28,283 nt of DNA, from assembly GCA_965369945.1 (NCBI GenBank), contig CBDUST010000019.1:1-28283 (forward strand). The letters run 5' to 3'. Positions 1 to 6,328 of this stretch are shown one piece after another. A program made the position numbers and the translations under genes. The stretch is from JADFNO01 sp965369945. GTDB taxonomy: Bacteria; Planctomycetota; Phycisphaerae; Phycisphaerales; SM1A02. Position 1 is the first letter of the stretch. Each line of letters opens with the position of its first letter. Under the pieces are notes generated by a model. That model ran no database searches, was not told the origin of the DNA, and worked only from the letters and a program-made list of their open reading frames with translations.

Positions 1-526
1 GGTCACTCAGCTGACGGGAGTCCCCGCTTCCAGGAACACCGGCCGTTACCCATGCCCACCGATTAGAGTCGTCGGGACCACCGCCACCCCCAAATCCGTC
101 GCCTGCCGTTCCGAAGCCCTGGTTGAGCACCGAGTCGAGATCGAGAGGCGGTGCGATGATGCTGGCTGTGGGTTGTCCTGGTGCCGCACTGGCCGGTGTT
201 CTCATGACGGGTGACTGTCCGCGTGAGTAGCTTCCGTGAGCGGTGGCTAATTGGCGGAGACTACTCACGCTTGCTGTTTCGCGGCGCGCCTTGGCGAGAC
301 TGGGCAGCAAGAGCGCCGCAGCAAGCACAAGCCCACCCACGATCGTAATCACTGCTGCGATCGGCGGGATGCGCCGATGGAGTAGCGTTGTCGACCAGAA
401 TCGCAGTGCAGGTCCTTGTGTTTCATGCGCGTCGATCGCTTTCTGCCACAAGTCAGTCGACTCCCCTTCCCAGCGCGTCAGCTGCGCAAGTTGATCGTCA
501 AGTTGGTCTTTTTCAATTTCAGTCAT
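1..526 (-). CDS. Single-pass membrane protein partner of the ECF sigma factor (partial, runs off left edge)
   Basis: The reading frame is open from an ATG at 526 to the window edge, about 175 codons, so the C-terminus is missing. It starts MTEIEKDQLDDQLAQL, and its ATG overlaps the TGA of the sigma factor gene upstream (ATGA, 4 bp), so the two are translationally coupled. Residues 1-50 are charged and soluble. A hydrophobic segment follows at about residues 54-75 (PPIAAVITIVGGLVLAAALLL), and then a basic stretch (LAKARRE) as on the cytoplasmic or pilin-like side of an anchor. The visible remainder is Gly/Pro/Ser-rich with a five-glycine run near residue 152. The position next to an ECF sigma factor suggests an anti-sigma or sigma-linked membrane protein. 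The HxxxCxxC zinc-binding motif of ZAS anti-sigma factors is absent from the visible part. A DUF4349-type or other planctomycete membrane protein is also possible. Function is inferred from context only. Confidence 0.7.
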   Translation of the reverse strand, partial: MTEIEKDQLDDQLAQLTRWEGESTDLWQKAIDAHETQGPALRFWSTTLLHRRIPPIAAVITIVGGLVLAAALLLPSLAKARRETASVSSLRQLATAHGSYSRGQSPVMRTPASAAPGQPTASIIAPPLDLDSVLNQGFGTAGDGFGGGGGPDDSNRWAWVTAGVPGSGDSRQLSD

Positions 527-1077
527 AGTGTCGCCTCAACGCGCATGGTTCGGCGCAGTTCACTGAGCGCCGCGTTCAATCGTGATTTCAATGTGCCTAG
601 TGGAATGTTGAGCACCTCAGCAGCTTGTTGGTGGTTCATCGAATCGTGGTAACACAGCAGGAGCGTCTCGCGCTTCGTTCGATCAAGTGCGCGGATCGCT
701 TCGTGCAATTCGCTGTTTCGCTCCCTGTGGATCAAATCATCCTCCGGCGGTTTCTGCGTCTTGGGGTTTCGTTGTTGATCATCGGAATTGGTTCGCGGAA
801 CTTTCTTGCGATTGATGTCACGGCAGCAGTTGATCGTGATTCGATACATCCACGTCTTGAAGCTGCTTGAGCCGTTGAACGAAGCGCTGTGGCGAATCAC
901 CCGCAGCCAAGCTTCTTGGACCGCATCGCAGGCCCGGGTTCGATTGCCCAGCAGTCCGCCGGCCAGCCCCAGCAGCGAAGCCTCGTAGCGCAGGGCCAAC
1001 TCACCCAGACAGGTTCGGTCGCCCTTATCAAACGCCCGCAGCAGTTGTTCATCCGTGGTCTTGGTGTCCATGGTCAC
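523..1077 (-). CDS. ECF-type RNA polymerase sigma factor (sigma-70 family)
   Basis: This 184-residue protein has the two-domain build of extracytoplasmic-function sigma factors. Region 2 spans about residues 8-95: it starts DEQLLRAFDKGD, contains DAVQEAWLRVIRHSASF (the DxxQExxxR core-binding helix) and ends with FKTWMYRITINCCRD, which binds the -10 element. Region 4 is at about residues 125-180: IRALDRTKRETLLLCYHDSMNHQQAAEVLNIPLGTLKSRL, a helix-turn-helix for the -35 element. Regions 1.1 and 3 are absent, as expected. The first codon could be GTG at 1077 or ATG at 1071; only weak Shine-Dalgarno-like sequence (GGCGGA or AGGTG) precedes either. The gene is followed by a 4-bp-overlapping membrane protein that may control it. 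Only 78 bp separate it from the stop codon of an IS110 transposase, so its native upstream promoter may have been disturbed or replaced. Confidence 0.93.
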   Translation of the reverse strand: MTMDTKTTDEQLLRAFDKGDRTCLGELALRYEASLLGLAGGLLGNRTRACDAVQEAWLRVIRHSASFNGSSSFKTWMYRITINCCRDINRKKVPRTNSDDQQRNPKTQKPPEDDLIHRERNSELHEAIRALDRTKRETLLLCYHDSMNHQQAAEVLNIPLGTLKSRLNAALSELRRTMRVEATL

Positions 1078-1155
1078 CTACATATCCGCCGGATTAGACC
1101 AGGGTGGAGGCAACTTGGTTCAAGGGAATGCGAAGAAAAGCGACTGTCTTGATTG

Positions 1156-2112
1156 TCAAGCGGTTTGGGCATGATTTCGCCAGGGTTTTCCTTCTCGAAT
1201 CATGGCGTTGATGATGGTCAGGAGCTTGCGCATGCAGGCGATCATCACAACTTTGAACGCCTTGCCGGCATCGCGCAGACGTTCGGCGAGCGCTTGGATG
1301 ATGGGGTTGCAACGTTTGGCGGTGATGACGGCCATATACAACGCGCTGCGGACCTGCGCCCGGCCGCCGAAGCAGGAGCGCTTGCCTTTCCACTTGCCCG
1401 ATTCGCGATCGAGCGGGGCCAGCCCAACCACGACGGCGATCTCCTGGCGGTTGATCTTGCCAAGTTCGGGCAACTCCGCGATCAGGGTGCTGGCGACAAC
1501 CGGGCCAACACCCGGGATGGTTTGCAGGAGTTGAGCCTTGCCGCGCCAGTCATCATCGTTCTCGATGAGCGCTGCGATGCGCAGTTCGAGGTTCTGGATC
1601 TGGCTGTCCAACTGCTTCAAGTTCTTTTCGATGGAGCGAGTGACGCTCTTGGCCTGGGCTTGGAGTAGACGGTTGCTCTCGGCGCTGCGCATCTGCACGA
1701 GTTGCCGGCGGCGACCGACGAGTTCATCAAGTTCGGCTCTATTTTCGGGGGTGCGTTCACTGGGCCTCGGTTGAACGCGTCGAGCGAACTCAGCAAGCAG
1801 TCGTGCATCGAGCGCATCATTCTTGGCCATCCAGTTGATGGCACGGACGAAGTCGCGGCTCTGACGCGGATTAATTATGGCGACGTTGAAGCCGGCGTCC
1901 ATCAGGTCCAGCGCACAGCGACGTTCATAGCGGCCGGAGTGTTCGAGCACGATGAGGGTGATGTTCAACGGCTTCAGCCGCCGACGGATCGAGGCGAAGC
2001 CTTGGGCGTCGTTGGCCACGGTGAAGTGTTCACCAGCGGTGTCGATGAAGATATCGAACTTGTCTTTGGCCACGTCGATTCCAACGAACGTCGTGGTGTC
2101 GTCGTTGCTCAT
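1156..2112 (-). CDS. IS110-family transposase (DEDD/serine recombinase type)
   Basis: The protein has 318 residues from ATG 2112 (MSNDDTTTF); an in-frame upstream extension to 2310 is not needed by the family. The N-terminal DEDD_Tnp_IS110 domain (RuvC-like) shows the acidic residues in GIDVAKDKFDIF, IVLEHSGRYE and KNDALDARLLAEFAR. A helical linker at about residues 130-190 (QLVQMRSAESNRLLQAQAKS) leads to the C-terminal Transposase_20 domain: LLQTIPGVGPVVASTLIAEL (HhH-like), GLAPLDRESGKWKGKR, and GRAQVRSALYMAVITA, which carries the conserved serine proposed as nucleophile. Length and motifs match complete members, with no frameshift. IS110 enzymes excise and insert a circular intermediate, guided by an element-encoded bridge RNA. 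The gene lies just upstream of, and in the same direction as, the ECF sigma factor gene, so read-through from the element may drive that gene. Confidence 0.95.
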   Translation of the reverse strand: MSNDDTTTFVGIDVAKDKFDIFIDTAGEHFTVANDAQGFASIRRRLKPLNITLIVLEHSGRYERRCALDLMDAGFNVAIINPRQSRDFVRAINWMAKNDALDARLLAEFARRVQPRPSERTPENRAELDELVGRRRQLVQMRSAESNRLLQAQAKSVTRSIEKNLKQLDSQIQNLELRIAALIENDDDWRGKAQLLQTIPGVGPVVASTLIAELPELGKINRQEIAVVVGLAPLDRESGKWKGKRSCFGGRAQVRSALYMAVITAKRCNPIIQALAERLRDAGKAFKVVMIACMRKLLTIINAMIREGKPWRNHAQTA

Positions 2113-2272
2113 GGAGACGTCCCTGTCTCGCACATGCGAGTTGGCCACGACGACCACAGCGCTCCGTCGTGTACCGCTCAAGCGGCTGTTCGGGCTCATT
2201 CCACAAAGGCGACGCCGATCCCGCTCTGCGACGGCATGAGGCTGCCCAGGCGCGATCGATCTGGCGCCGCCT

Positions 2273-2314
2273 GCCCGTGGCCGCGAGGCGCAGCGGAGCC
2301 GCGCGGCCACGGGC
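2273..2314 (-). ncRNA. Strong hairpin in IS110 5' flank; candidate part of a bridge RNA
   Basis: A perfect 13-bp inverted repeat (GCCCGTGGCCGCG at 2273-2285 and its complement at 2302-2314) encloses a 16-nt loop. It lies 161-202 nt upstream of the transposase start. IS110-group elements carry their guide (bridge) RNA in this 5' non-coding end. The hairpin is seen directly; its role as bridge RNA is inferred from position only. It could instead be a genomic repeat that happens to lie here. Confidence 0.3.
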
Positions 2315-2359
2315 GATGATCATTGGACACGATCTCACGGTGTTTGCGAACATACAAAG

Positions 2360-2454
2360 CGCAGAGACAAGAGAAAAGATGAATTGTTTTGGGCATGGCT
2401 GACATATGCCTGTTCTGGAACCCATTCCCATTCTTAATCTTTCTTGTCTCTGCG
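2360..2454. repeat. Long inverted repeat (13-bp arms, 69-bp loop), MITE-like
   Basis: CGCAGAGACAAGA at 2360-2372 is repeated as its exact reverse complement at 2442-2454. Next to each arm AAAAGAT and ATCTTT can extend the stem with a small bulge. Inside the loop GGCAT (2392-2396) faces ATGCC (2405-2409). The right arm continues into CTCTGTGGTGAATCTC, a purine/pyrimidine-biased run of a kind that recurs in many planctomycete genomes. No coding potential is evident. The segment lies between the IS110 5' flank and a truncated gene. Confidence 0.6.
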
Positions 2455-2508
2455 ATCTCTGTGGTGAATCTCTTCTTCCATTCTCTTTCACGAAAGGAGC
2501 CAGCCAGG

Positions 2509-2799
2509 CGTTTCAAAATTCGTATTCGTAAACATGAGGTCGGCCTGTGGTTCGGCCACGGCGACTCCCACCGCGCCCTTGCGCCGGGCAAGCACTGGCT
2601 CATTTGGCCGGTAAACTTCTGGCGTAACTTCGTGCAGCGCGTCAATGTTCTGGACAACAAATTCGAGCACCCGATGCTCGAAATGCTGCTCGAAGATGAT
2701 CGTCTGCGCGACATGCTTGTGCTCGTCGATCTGGCGGACAACGAGCGCGCACTGATCTGGAAGGACGGCCGTCTCGGCTGGATTCTCGGCCCGGCACGA
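2509..2799 (+). pseudogene. Truncated slipin / SPFH (band 7) family protein remnant
   Basis: Translation of this stretch gives about 97 residues that resemble the N-terminal region of planctomycete and proteobacterial slipins: RIRKHEVGLWFGHGDSHRAL, then PGKHWLIWP, RVNVLDNKFEHPMLEMLLED, LVDLADNERALIWKDGRLG and WILGPAR. Homology stops abruptly after WILGPAR near 2799. The frame then runs on to a stop at 2934 with unrelated, low-complexity sequence that overlaps the end of the opposite-strand gene. The SPFH domain proper is missing. No ATG with a ribosome-binding site lies at the expected N-terminus, and the upstream sequence is the inverted repeat at 2360-2454. Both ends therefore appear broken, and this is a remnant. 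The intact relatives are membrane-associated scaffold proteins. Confidence 0.75.
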
Positions 2800-2851
2800 T
2801 TACGACAGGCAGCGATACTCACCCCTTCGTATGCCTCCGCAGTTCAGCCGT

Positions 2852-3211
2852 TCACCCCAACCCATCCAGCGCAAACGCTTCCTCGATCAGTTTTCTCACC
2901 GGCCCATCGACGTTGCCGGGGTCTTTTATCTTGACGTGACGCATTCCTTTGCCGGTGCCTTCCAACTTCCCGTGCGGATCATCAAGCTCGGTCCCACGAA
3001 AGAACCCAAACGTAATGTGATCCTTTGCCCCGGAGATGTAGCAAACGTCCTTGACCTTTCCGTAACAAGGTTGACTCCACTTCAGCTCTTCAGTGGCGTT
3101 CGGCTCAACCTCGAAGATCGTCTTCCTCAGTTTCTCGGCACACTTCGCCAACTTTGGCGCAAGGCTCTTGAAATACAGATCCACCTTGCTCGCCGCTCGC
3201 GCTTTGGCCAT
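2852..3211 (-). CDS. DUF1801 (YdhG-like) domain protein
   Basis: This is a 119-residue cytosolic protein with no signal or membrane segment. The whole length fits the small alpha/beta DUF1801/YdhG fold: an N-terminal helix (VDLYFKSLAPKLAKCAEKLRKTIFEVEPNATEELKWSQPCYG read in pieces) with the hallmark ELKWSQPCYG, then strands CYISGAKDHITFGFFRGTEL and a C-terminal GKGMRHVKIKD followed by a helix. The W-x-x-P-x-Y/F-G pattern is typical of the family. Its biochemical role is not established; relatives include iron-chaperone-like and uncharacterised proteins. AAGGAG stands 7 nt before the ATG. It follows the AlkX-like gene by 23 bp on the same strand, so the two are probably co-transcribed. The 3' end faces the slipin remnant on the other strand. 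Confidence 0.85.
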   Translation of the reverse strand: MAKARAASKVDLYFKSLAPKLAKCAEKLRKTIFEVEPNATEELKWSQPCYGKVKDVCYISGAKDHITFGFFRGTELDDPHGKLEGTGKGMRHVKIKDPGNVDGPVRKLIEEAFALDGLG

Positions 3212-3234
3212 GGTCTTGCTCCTTCAGCGTATCA

Positions 3235-4515
3235 CTACTTCGGCCAACGAATGTCACTGACGCCGACGAACTGGGCAAGCGATTCAACCACTTGTTCAAG
3301 TTCCCTGCGTCGAGCCTTGGTGACCTTCACTCTGGGCTCCCACCACACGCCTTTGATTTCTAGTTGCTCTCGATCGCGATGGAGTTTGGGATCGAGTCGG
3401 CCGATCAATCGGTCGCCTTGGAGAATTGCCAGCACGTAATAGCCATAGATTCGCTTGGCTGCGGGAACAAACCCCTCGAAGGTGTAATCGAAATTGAAGA
3501 GGCGCTTGGCGCGCTTGCGATCGCGAAGCACCGGATCAAATGGACAGAGCAGCCGGATTTCTTCGGGCGGCGGTTTGGACTTCGCCGACCGCTTCTCCCA
3601 ATCAACAACAGCATAAGCAGCACGAGGCTTCGATCCATCGGCTGACTCAACGAGAGCCTCGCCGACACGTCCCTTCTTCAGCGAATTCACACACCACTTC
3701 CTCGCATCGGCCAGACTGATCGCGCCGAGGAAAACTGCGATCTCACTTGGTGTCGCAAAGACCAGGCGATCAAGAGCCGTGCGACACGCCCATTCGATGT
3801 GTTCATCCTTGGACGGAATCGGTTGAGCCAAGACATCAGCGGGCAACACGCGCTCGGTCAGATCGTAGACTTTGTGGAAGTTGCGCCTGGATCTGACGGC
3901 AAGCTGCCCGGTATGCCACAGAAACTCCAGCGCTGCCTTAGCGGGTTTCCATTCCCACCATGTGCCGGACTCACCTTTTCGATCATGCTCAAAGTCCTTT
4001 GCCATAAGCGGACCTTCGCGCTCAATGCGTTTAAGCACATAGTTGATCGCCTTGTTCGGGCTTTTACCCATTCGCTCGTTCCACCAGGCATTGGCGCGGA
4101 TGCGCTTCGCAGCACGAGGAAATCGCAATCGCCAATGACAAAACCATCGGCTAGGGATAATCGATGCGTCGTGTGTCCAATGCTCGAAGGCGCTGCGCCG
4201 TTTCTCAAGCAGTTGGGTCAATATCTTTCGATCGTAACCTGGAAGCCGCGTGAACAACGTCAGATGATGGGCTCGCTCTAACACATTGATCGAATCGATC
4301 TGCACGTAGCCAAGCTGATCGATCCGCGCCATCAAGGTCGAGGCTGTGATCTTCTTGGAATGATTCGAGCACAACCCCTGGGCATCGAGAAGAAGCCGGC
4401 GGGCGGCTTGAGCATCGACGGACGGTTGGATCGGCGAGATCGACAACGCGCACTTGCTCTTTGTTATCGGTTCACGTTCCGGTTCACATTCCGATTTACG
4501 TTCAGGGGCGGGCAA
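3235..4515 (-). CDS. Winged-helix DNA glycosylase, AlkX/YcaQ family (HTH_42)
   Basis: The protein is up to 426 residues long and belongs to the YcaQ/AlkX family of winged-helix DNA glycosylases, which act on interstrand crosslinks and alkylated bases in bacteria. Visible family features are QAARRLLLDAQGL near the N-terminus, then IDQLGYVQIDSINVLERAHHLTL and FEHWTHDASIIP, and a C-terminal RLLCPFDPVLRDRKRAKRLF, GYYVLAIL and GRLDPK. The catalytic-loop motif reads QID (Q-hydrophobic-D), the AlkX form, and not the QxQ of AlkZ. The start is uncertain. The longest frame begins at a TTG at 4515 and overlaps the stop of the preceding gene by 14 bp, but its first 20 residues are a repetitive Glu/Arg/Pro tail encoded by a short tandem repeat. 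A second TTG at 4446, just before SISPIQPS, fits the family's usual N-terminus better. No ATG is available upstream of the conserved region. Confidence 0.88.
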   Translation of the reverse strand: MPAPERKSECEPEREPITKSKCALSISPIQPSVDAQAARRLLLDAQGLCSNHSKKITASTLMARIDQLGYVQIDSINVLERAHHLTLFTRLPGYDRKILTQLLEKRRSAFEHWTHDASIIPSRWFCHWRLRFPRAAKRIRANAWWNERMGKSPNKAINYVLKRIEREGPLMAKDFEHDRKGESGTWWEWKPAKAALEFLWHTGQLAVRSRRNFHKVYDLTERVLPADVLAQPIPSKDEHIEWACRTALDRLVFATPSEIAVFLGAISLADARKWCVNSLKKGRVGEALVESADGSKPRAAYAVVDWEKRSAKSKPPPEEIRLLCPFDPVLRDRKRAKRLFNFDYTFEGFVPAAKRIYGYYVLAILQGDRLIGRLDPKLHRDREQLEIKGVWWEPRVKVTKARRRELEQVVESLAQFVGVSDIRWPK

Positions 4516-5017
4516 GTTGCCAGGTCCAGTTGCTGGTCTTCATCTGGCCGTCTTCTTCGCCTTCAATCGCGCCAAAGAGACGGTTCCCCTGTCGATGGTA
4601 ACGGATTCGCGTCGGGAAGTCGTGGTCAGCACTGGAGAATACCGCACGCTGACCCTCGAGTCGAAGCAAACCAAACGCCGTCGGCGGATAGCGCCCGCCC
4701 GGACTGGCGTAGTAGATGATCCCCCTCGGCGTTTCTTCGATGCGTAAGAACTCGAAGCGGACAGTCTCGCCGTCGATGATCGTTCGGTTGACACCGAGCA
4801 TGGTTCCCCCAGCCGGAAGCGTCCAATGTTCCTCGCTGATGGTCCGTCCATCGATGTTGAACCAAGCGCCTGCGAGCCAAGCCAGTTGCCCCAGCTCCGT
4901 CGTTCGATCGACGGCGAGCCTAGGCGTCTCGGCATCCGCGGTTGAAGTCTGAGGCGGCGCCTCACAGGCCACGGTCAGCACAGAAAAGCCGATCAAGCAC
5001 GGGATAAGTCGTCTCAT
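4502..5017 (-). CDS. DUF6265-like lipoprotein
   Basis: From ATG 5017 the protein has 171 residues. It starts with MRRLIPCLIGFSVLTVAC, a basic n-region, hydrophobic core and probable lipobox cysteine at residue 18, which suggests export and lipid attachment. The mature part holds the family pattern: LAWLAGAWFNIDGRTISEEHW near residues 44-64, then AGGTMLGVNRTI, RFEFLRIEETPRGIIYYASP, and RAVFSSADHDFPTRIRYHR. These match the DUF6265 family of secreted beta-rich proteins of unknown function. Longer in-frame starts at 5041 and 5131 would hide the signal peptide and are less likely. Its stop overlaps the most distal possible start of the glycosylase gene downstream, so they may share a transcript. 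Confidence 0.82.
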   Translation of the reverse strand: MRRLIPCLIGFSVLTVACEAPPQTSTADAETPRLAVDRTTELGQLAWLAGAWFNIDGRTISEEHWTLPAGGTMLGVNRTIIDGETVRFEFLRIEETPRGIIYYASPGGRYPPTAFGLLRLEGQRAVFSSADHDFPTRIRYHRQGNRLFGAIEGEEDGQMKTSNWTWQLARP

Positions 5018-5158
5018 GGGAAATCTCTTCAAGACGGGCATCGATCCGGTCCAACGATCGAACCATCGTAGGTGTTGCTGAAAAAATGGAATGATCCAAG
5101 CTGCCCCTTGTCCTTGGATTGATCCCAACAATGCCCCTTCAGGGCCTGGAGACTCCCC

Positions 5159-5443
5159 ATGAAGACCAATGGACTGTGGAAAATGCTGGCGGCGGCGTTC
5201 ATCGTCGCGCTGTTCTACATCGGCGGCGCCTTATACGAATTGGCCGGTGGCGAGTCGCTCACGCCAAAGGCCTATGGCGAAGGCGCACTCATCGGTCCGG
5301 CATTGACCATCGATGCCGAGGACATCCTCGTTACCACAAGCGCCGATGGCCAAAAGCTCTACCTGTGGAGCTTCGGGCAACGCACGCTCAACGAACAGCG
5401 CATGCCGAGGTTCCAGCGAACGATCACTCCCTACGACAAGTAG
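5159..5443 (+). CDS. Small membrane-anchored protein of unknown function
   Basis: This is a 94-residue protein I do not recognise. Residues 9-30 (MLAAAFIVALFYIGGALYELAG) form one membrane segment or uncleaved signal anchor. The remaining 60 residues include two short strand-like parts, IDAEDILVTTSADGQKLYLWS and LNEQRMPRFQRTI. The pattern of strand residues around DGQKLYLWSF recalls a single beta hairpin on a periplasmic domain. The start at 5159 is supported by GGAG about 8 nt upstream. It is a monocistronic plus-strand gene, divergent from the DUF6265-like gene and convergent with the DnaB-N gene, with short gaps on both sides. Codon use resembles its neighbours. Confidence 0.65.
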   Translation: MKTNGLWKMLAAAFIVALFYIGGALYELAGGESLTPKAYGEGALIGPALTIDAEDILVTTSADGQKLYLWSFGQRTLNEQRMPRFQRTITPYDK

Positions 5444-5467
5444 CGATTGGATGGGTGCGAGCAACGC

Positions 5468-5944
5468 CTAGGTGGTCGTCTGATCCAACTCTGCGAGCCG
5501 CGCTTTGGTGCGCTCCAGTACGGCGGTGTTGTCGTCGCCGCTGTAATAGGCATCGTGCAGCGAGTCCGAAATCGCCTCGATGAGCTGTCGCATCTGCGCC
5601 TTCTCAGCAACGACTCGGGCCTGATCGTCTACCGCCCCGGGGTCGGAAGCATCCCGTGCCAACTCTCGCAGTAGCGATTCTCCGCCCAGACGCTCTATGG
5701 CTTCGTGCGCGTCAAGGGCGTGCATCAGCTCGTCGGTCGTCGTCGGCTTGTGTCTGATTTGCACGTCGATCAGCGCATCGAAGATTCGTCCGTTCTCGAC
5801 GCGAAAGAAGACGTCGCCGCGACCAATGATTTGGTTCATCGGTTCGATGAGTTTTGGCTCAGCGATCATCGACCCGAGCACAACCTTCTCGGAGTGAACC
5901 GAATATGGCGGAACCTTGATCGCGCGAACTCGAGATAACGCCAC
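5468..5944 (-). CDS. Stand-alone DnaB N-terminal domain protein (no helicase domain)
   Basis: The 158-residue protein matches the N-terminal all-helical domain of the replicative helicase DnaB (PF00772 type). It has PPYSVHSEKVVLGSMIAEP near residues 12-30, then RIFDALIDVQIRHKPTTTDELMHAL, RLGGESLLRELARD and an EKAQMRQLIEAISDSLHDAY helix that leads into the linker region of real DnaB. The RecA-like ATPase domain with Walker A and B motifs is absent. The gene ends with RLAELDQTTT and a stop, and no further helicase sequence follows downstream. The start is GTG at 5944 with AAGGAG 6 nt upstream. It lies 24 bp after the thioredoxin gene on the same strand. In DnaB this domain mediates ring assembly and contacts primase, so a free copy could bind DnaB or DnaG. 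That role is an inference. Confidence 0.85.
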   Translation of the reverse strand: MALSRVRAIKVPPYSVHSEKVVLGSMIAEPKLIEPMNQIIGRGDVFFRVENGRIFDALIDVQIRHKPTTTDELMHALDAHEAIERLGGESLLRELARDASDPGAVDDQARVVAEKAQMRQLIEAISDSLHDAYYSGDDNTAVLERTKARLAELDQTTT

Positions 5945-5968
5945 GCCGTGCTCCTTGATTTGGCGCGC

Positions 5969-6301
5969 TCAGACCACAGCCTTGTCCAGCTCGGCCACGA
6001 AGTCGTCTTTGGCGGTCACGCCGACGAATTTGTGAATGACCTGGCCCCCCTTAAAAAGGATCACCGTCGGTATAGAGCTGATGCCGTATTCAATCGAGAC
6101 CTCGCGGTTCGAGTCCGTGTCGACCTTCCCCACCTTCACGCGACCAGCGTAGTCCTGAGCGAGCTGTTCGATCGTCGGGGCGATCATCTTGCATGGCTGG
6201 CACCACTCCGCCCAGAAATCGACAAGTACGGGCACATCCGATTCGACCGCTTCGATCTTGAAGTTGTCATCCGTGAATTCAATTACGTTCTCGTTGGACA
6301 C
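5969..6301 (-). CDS. trxA: Thioredoxin
   Basis: This 110-residue cytosolic thioredoxin spans the full fold. It starts MSNENVIEFTDDNF, has the active site at residues 31-38 in FWAEWCQPCKMIAP, and the cis-proline loop in YGISSIPTVILFKGG. The redox cysteines are C34 and C37. The dipeptide between them is Gln-Pro instead of the usual Gly-Pro; Pro is retained, and the first variable residue influences redox potential. The start is GTG at 6301 with AAGGAG 8 nt before it. Downstream by 24 bp is the free DnaB-N gene, probably on the same mRNA. Upstream is a PPOX flavoprotein gene 27 bp away, also on this strand, so the thioredoxin could be the distal part of a longer transcript. Confidence 0.95.
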   Translation of the reverse strand: MSNENVIEFTDDNFKIEAVESDVPVLVDFWAEWCQPCKMIAPTIEQLAQDYAGRVKVGKVDTDSNREVSIEYGISSIPTVILFKGGQVIHKFVGVTAKDDFVAELDKAVV

Positions 6302-6328
6302 GATTGATGCTCCTTCGTTGTGGGGGTC

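Larger units (their letters stand above)
1100..2335 (-). mobile_element. IS110-family insertion sequence (approximate limits)
   Basis: The core is an intact IS110 transposase gene at 1156-2112. IS110 elements lack classical terminal inverted repeats and make no long target duplications, so the ends cannot be read directly. The right limit cannot pass far beyond 1080 without entering the sigma gene, which leaves a short 3' flank of under 80 bp. The longer non-coding flank is on the 5' side of the transposase, from 2113 to about 2335, and contains a strong hairpin at 2273-2314. A long 5' and short 3' non-coding end is the arrangement of the IS110 group rather than the IS1111 group. The boundary positions are estimates. 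Confidence 0.5.

Noticed and set aside
1153..1668. Plus-strand open frames across the IS110 gene and other long antisense frames in the window
   Set aside because: They lie opposite genes with clear family motifs, have no ribosome-binding sites and no recognisable domains, so they are shadow frames.
2113..2310. Upstream in-frame extension of the IS110 transposase
   Set aside because: The extra 66 residues are Arg/Ala-rich with no homology, and the family begins at the GIDVAKD region, matched by ATG 2112.
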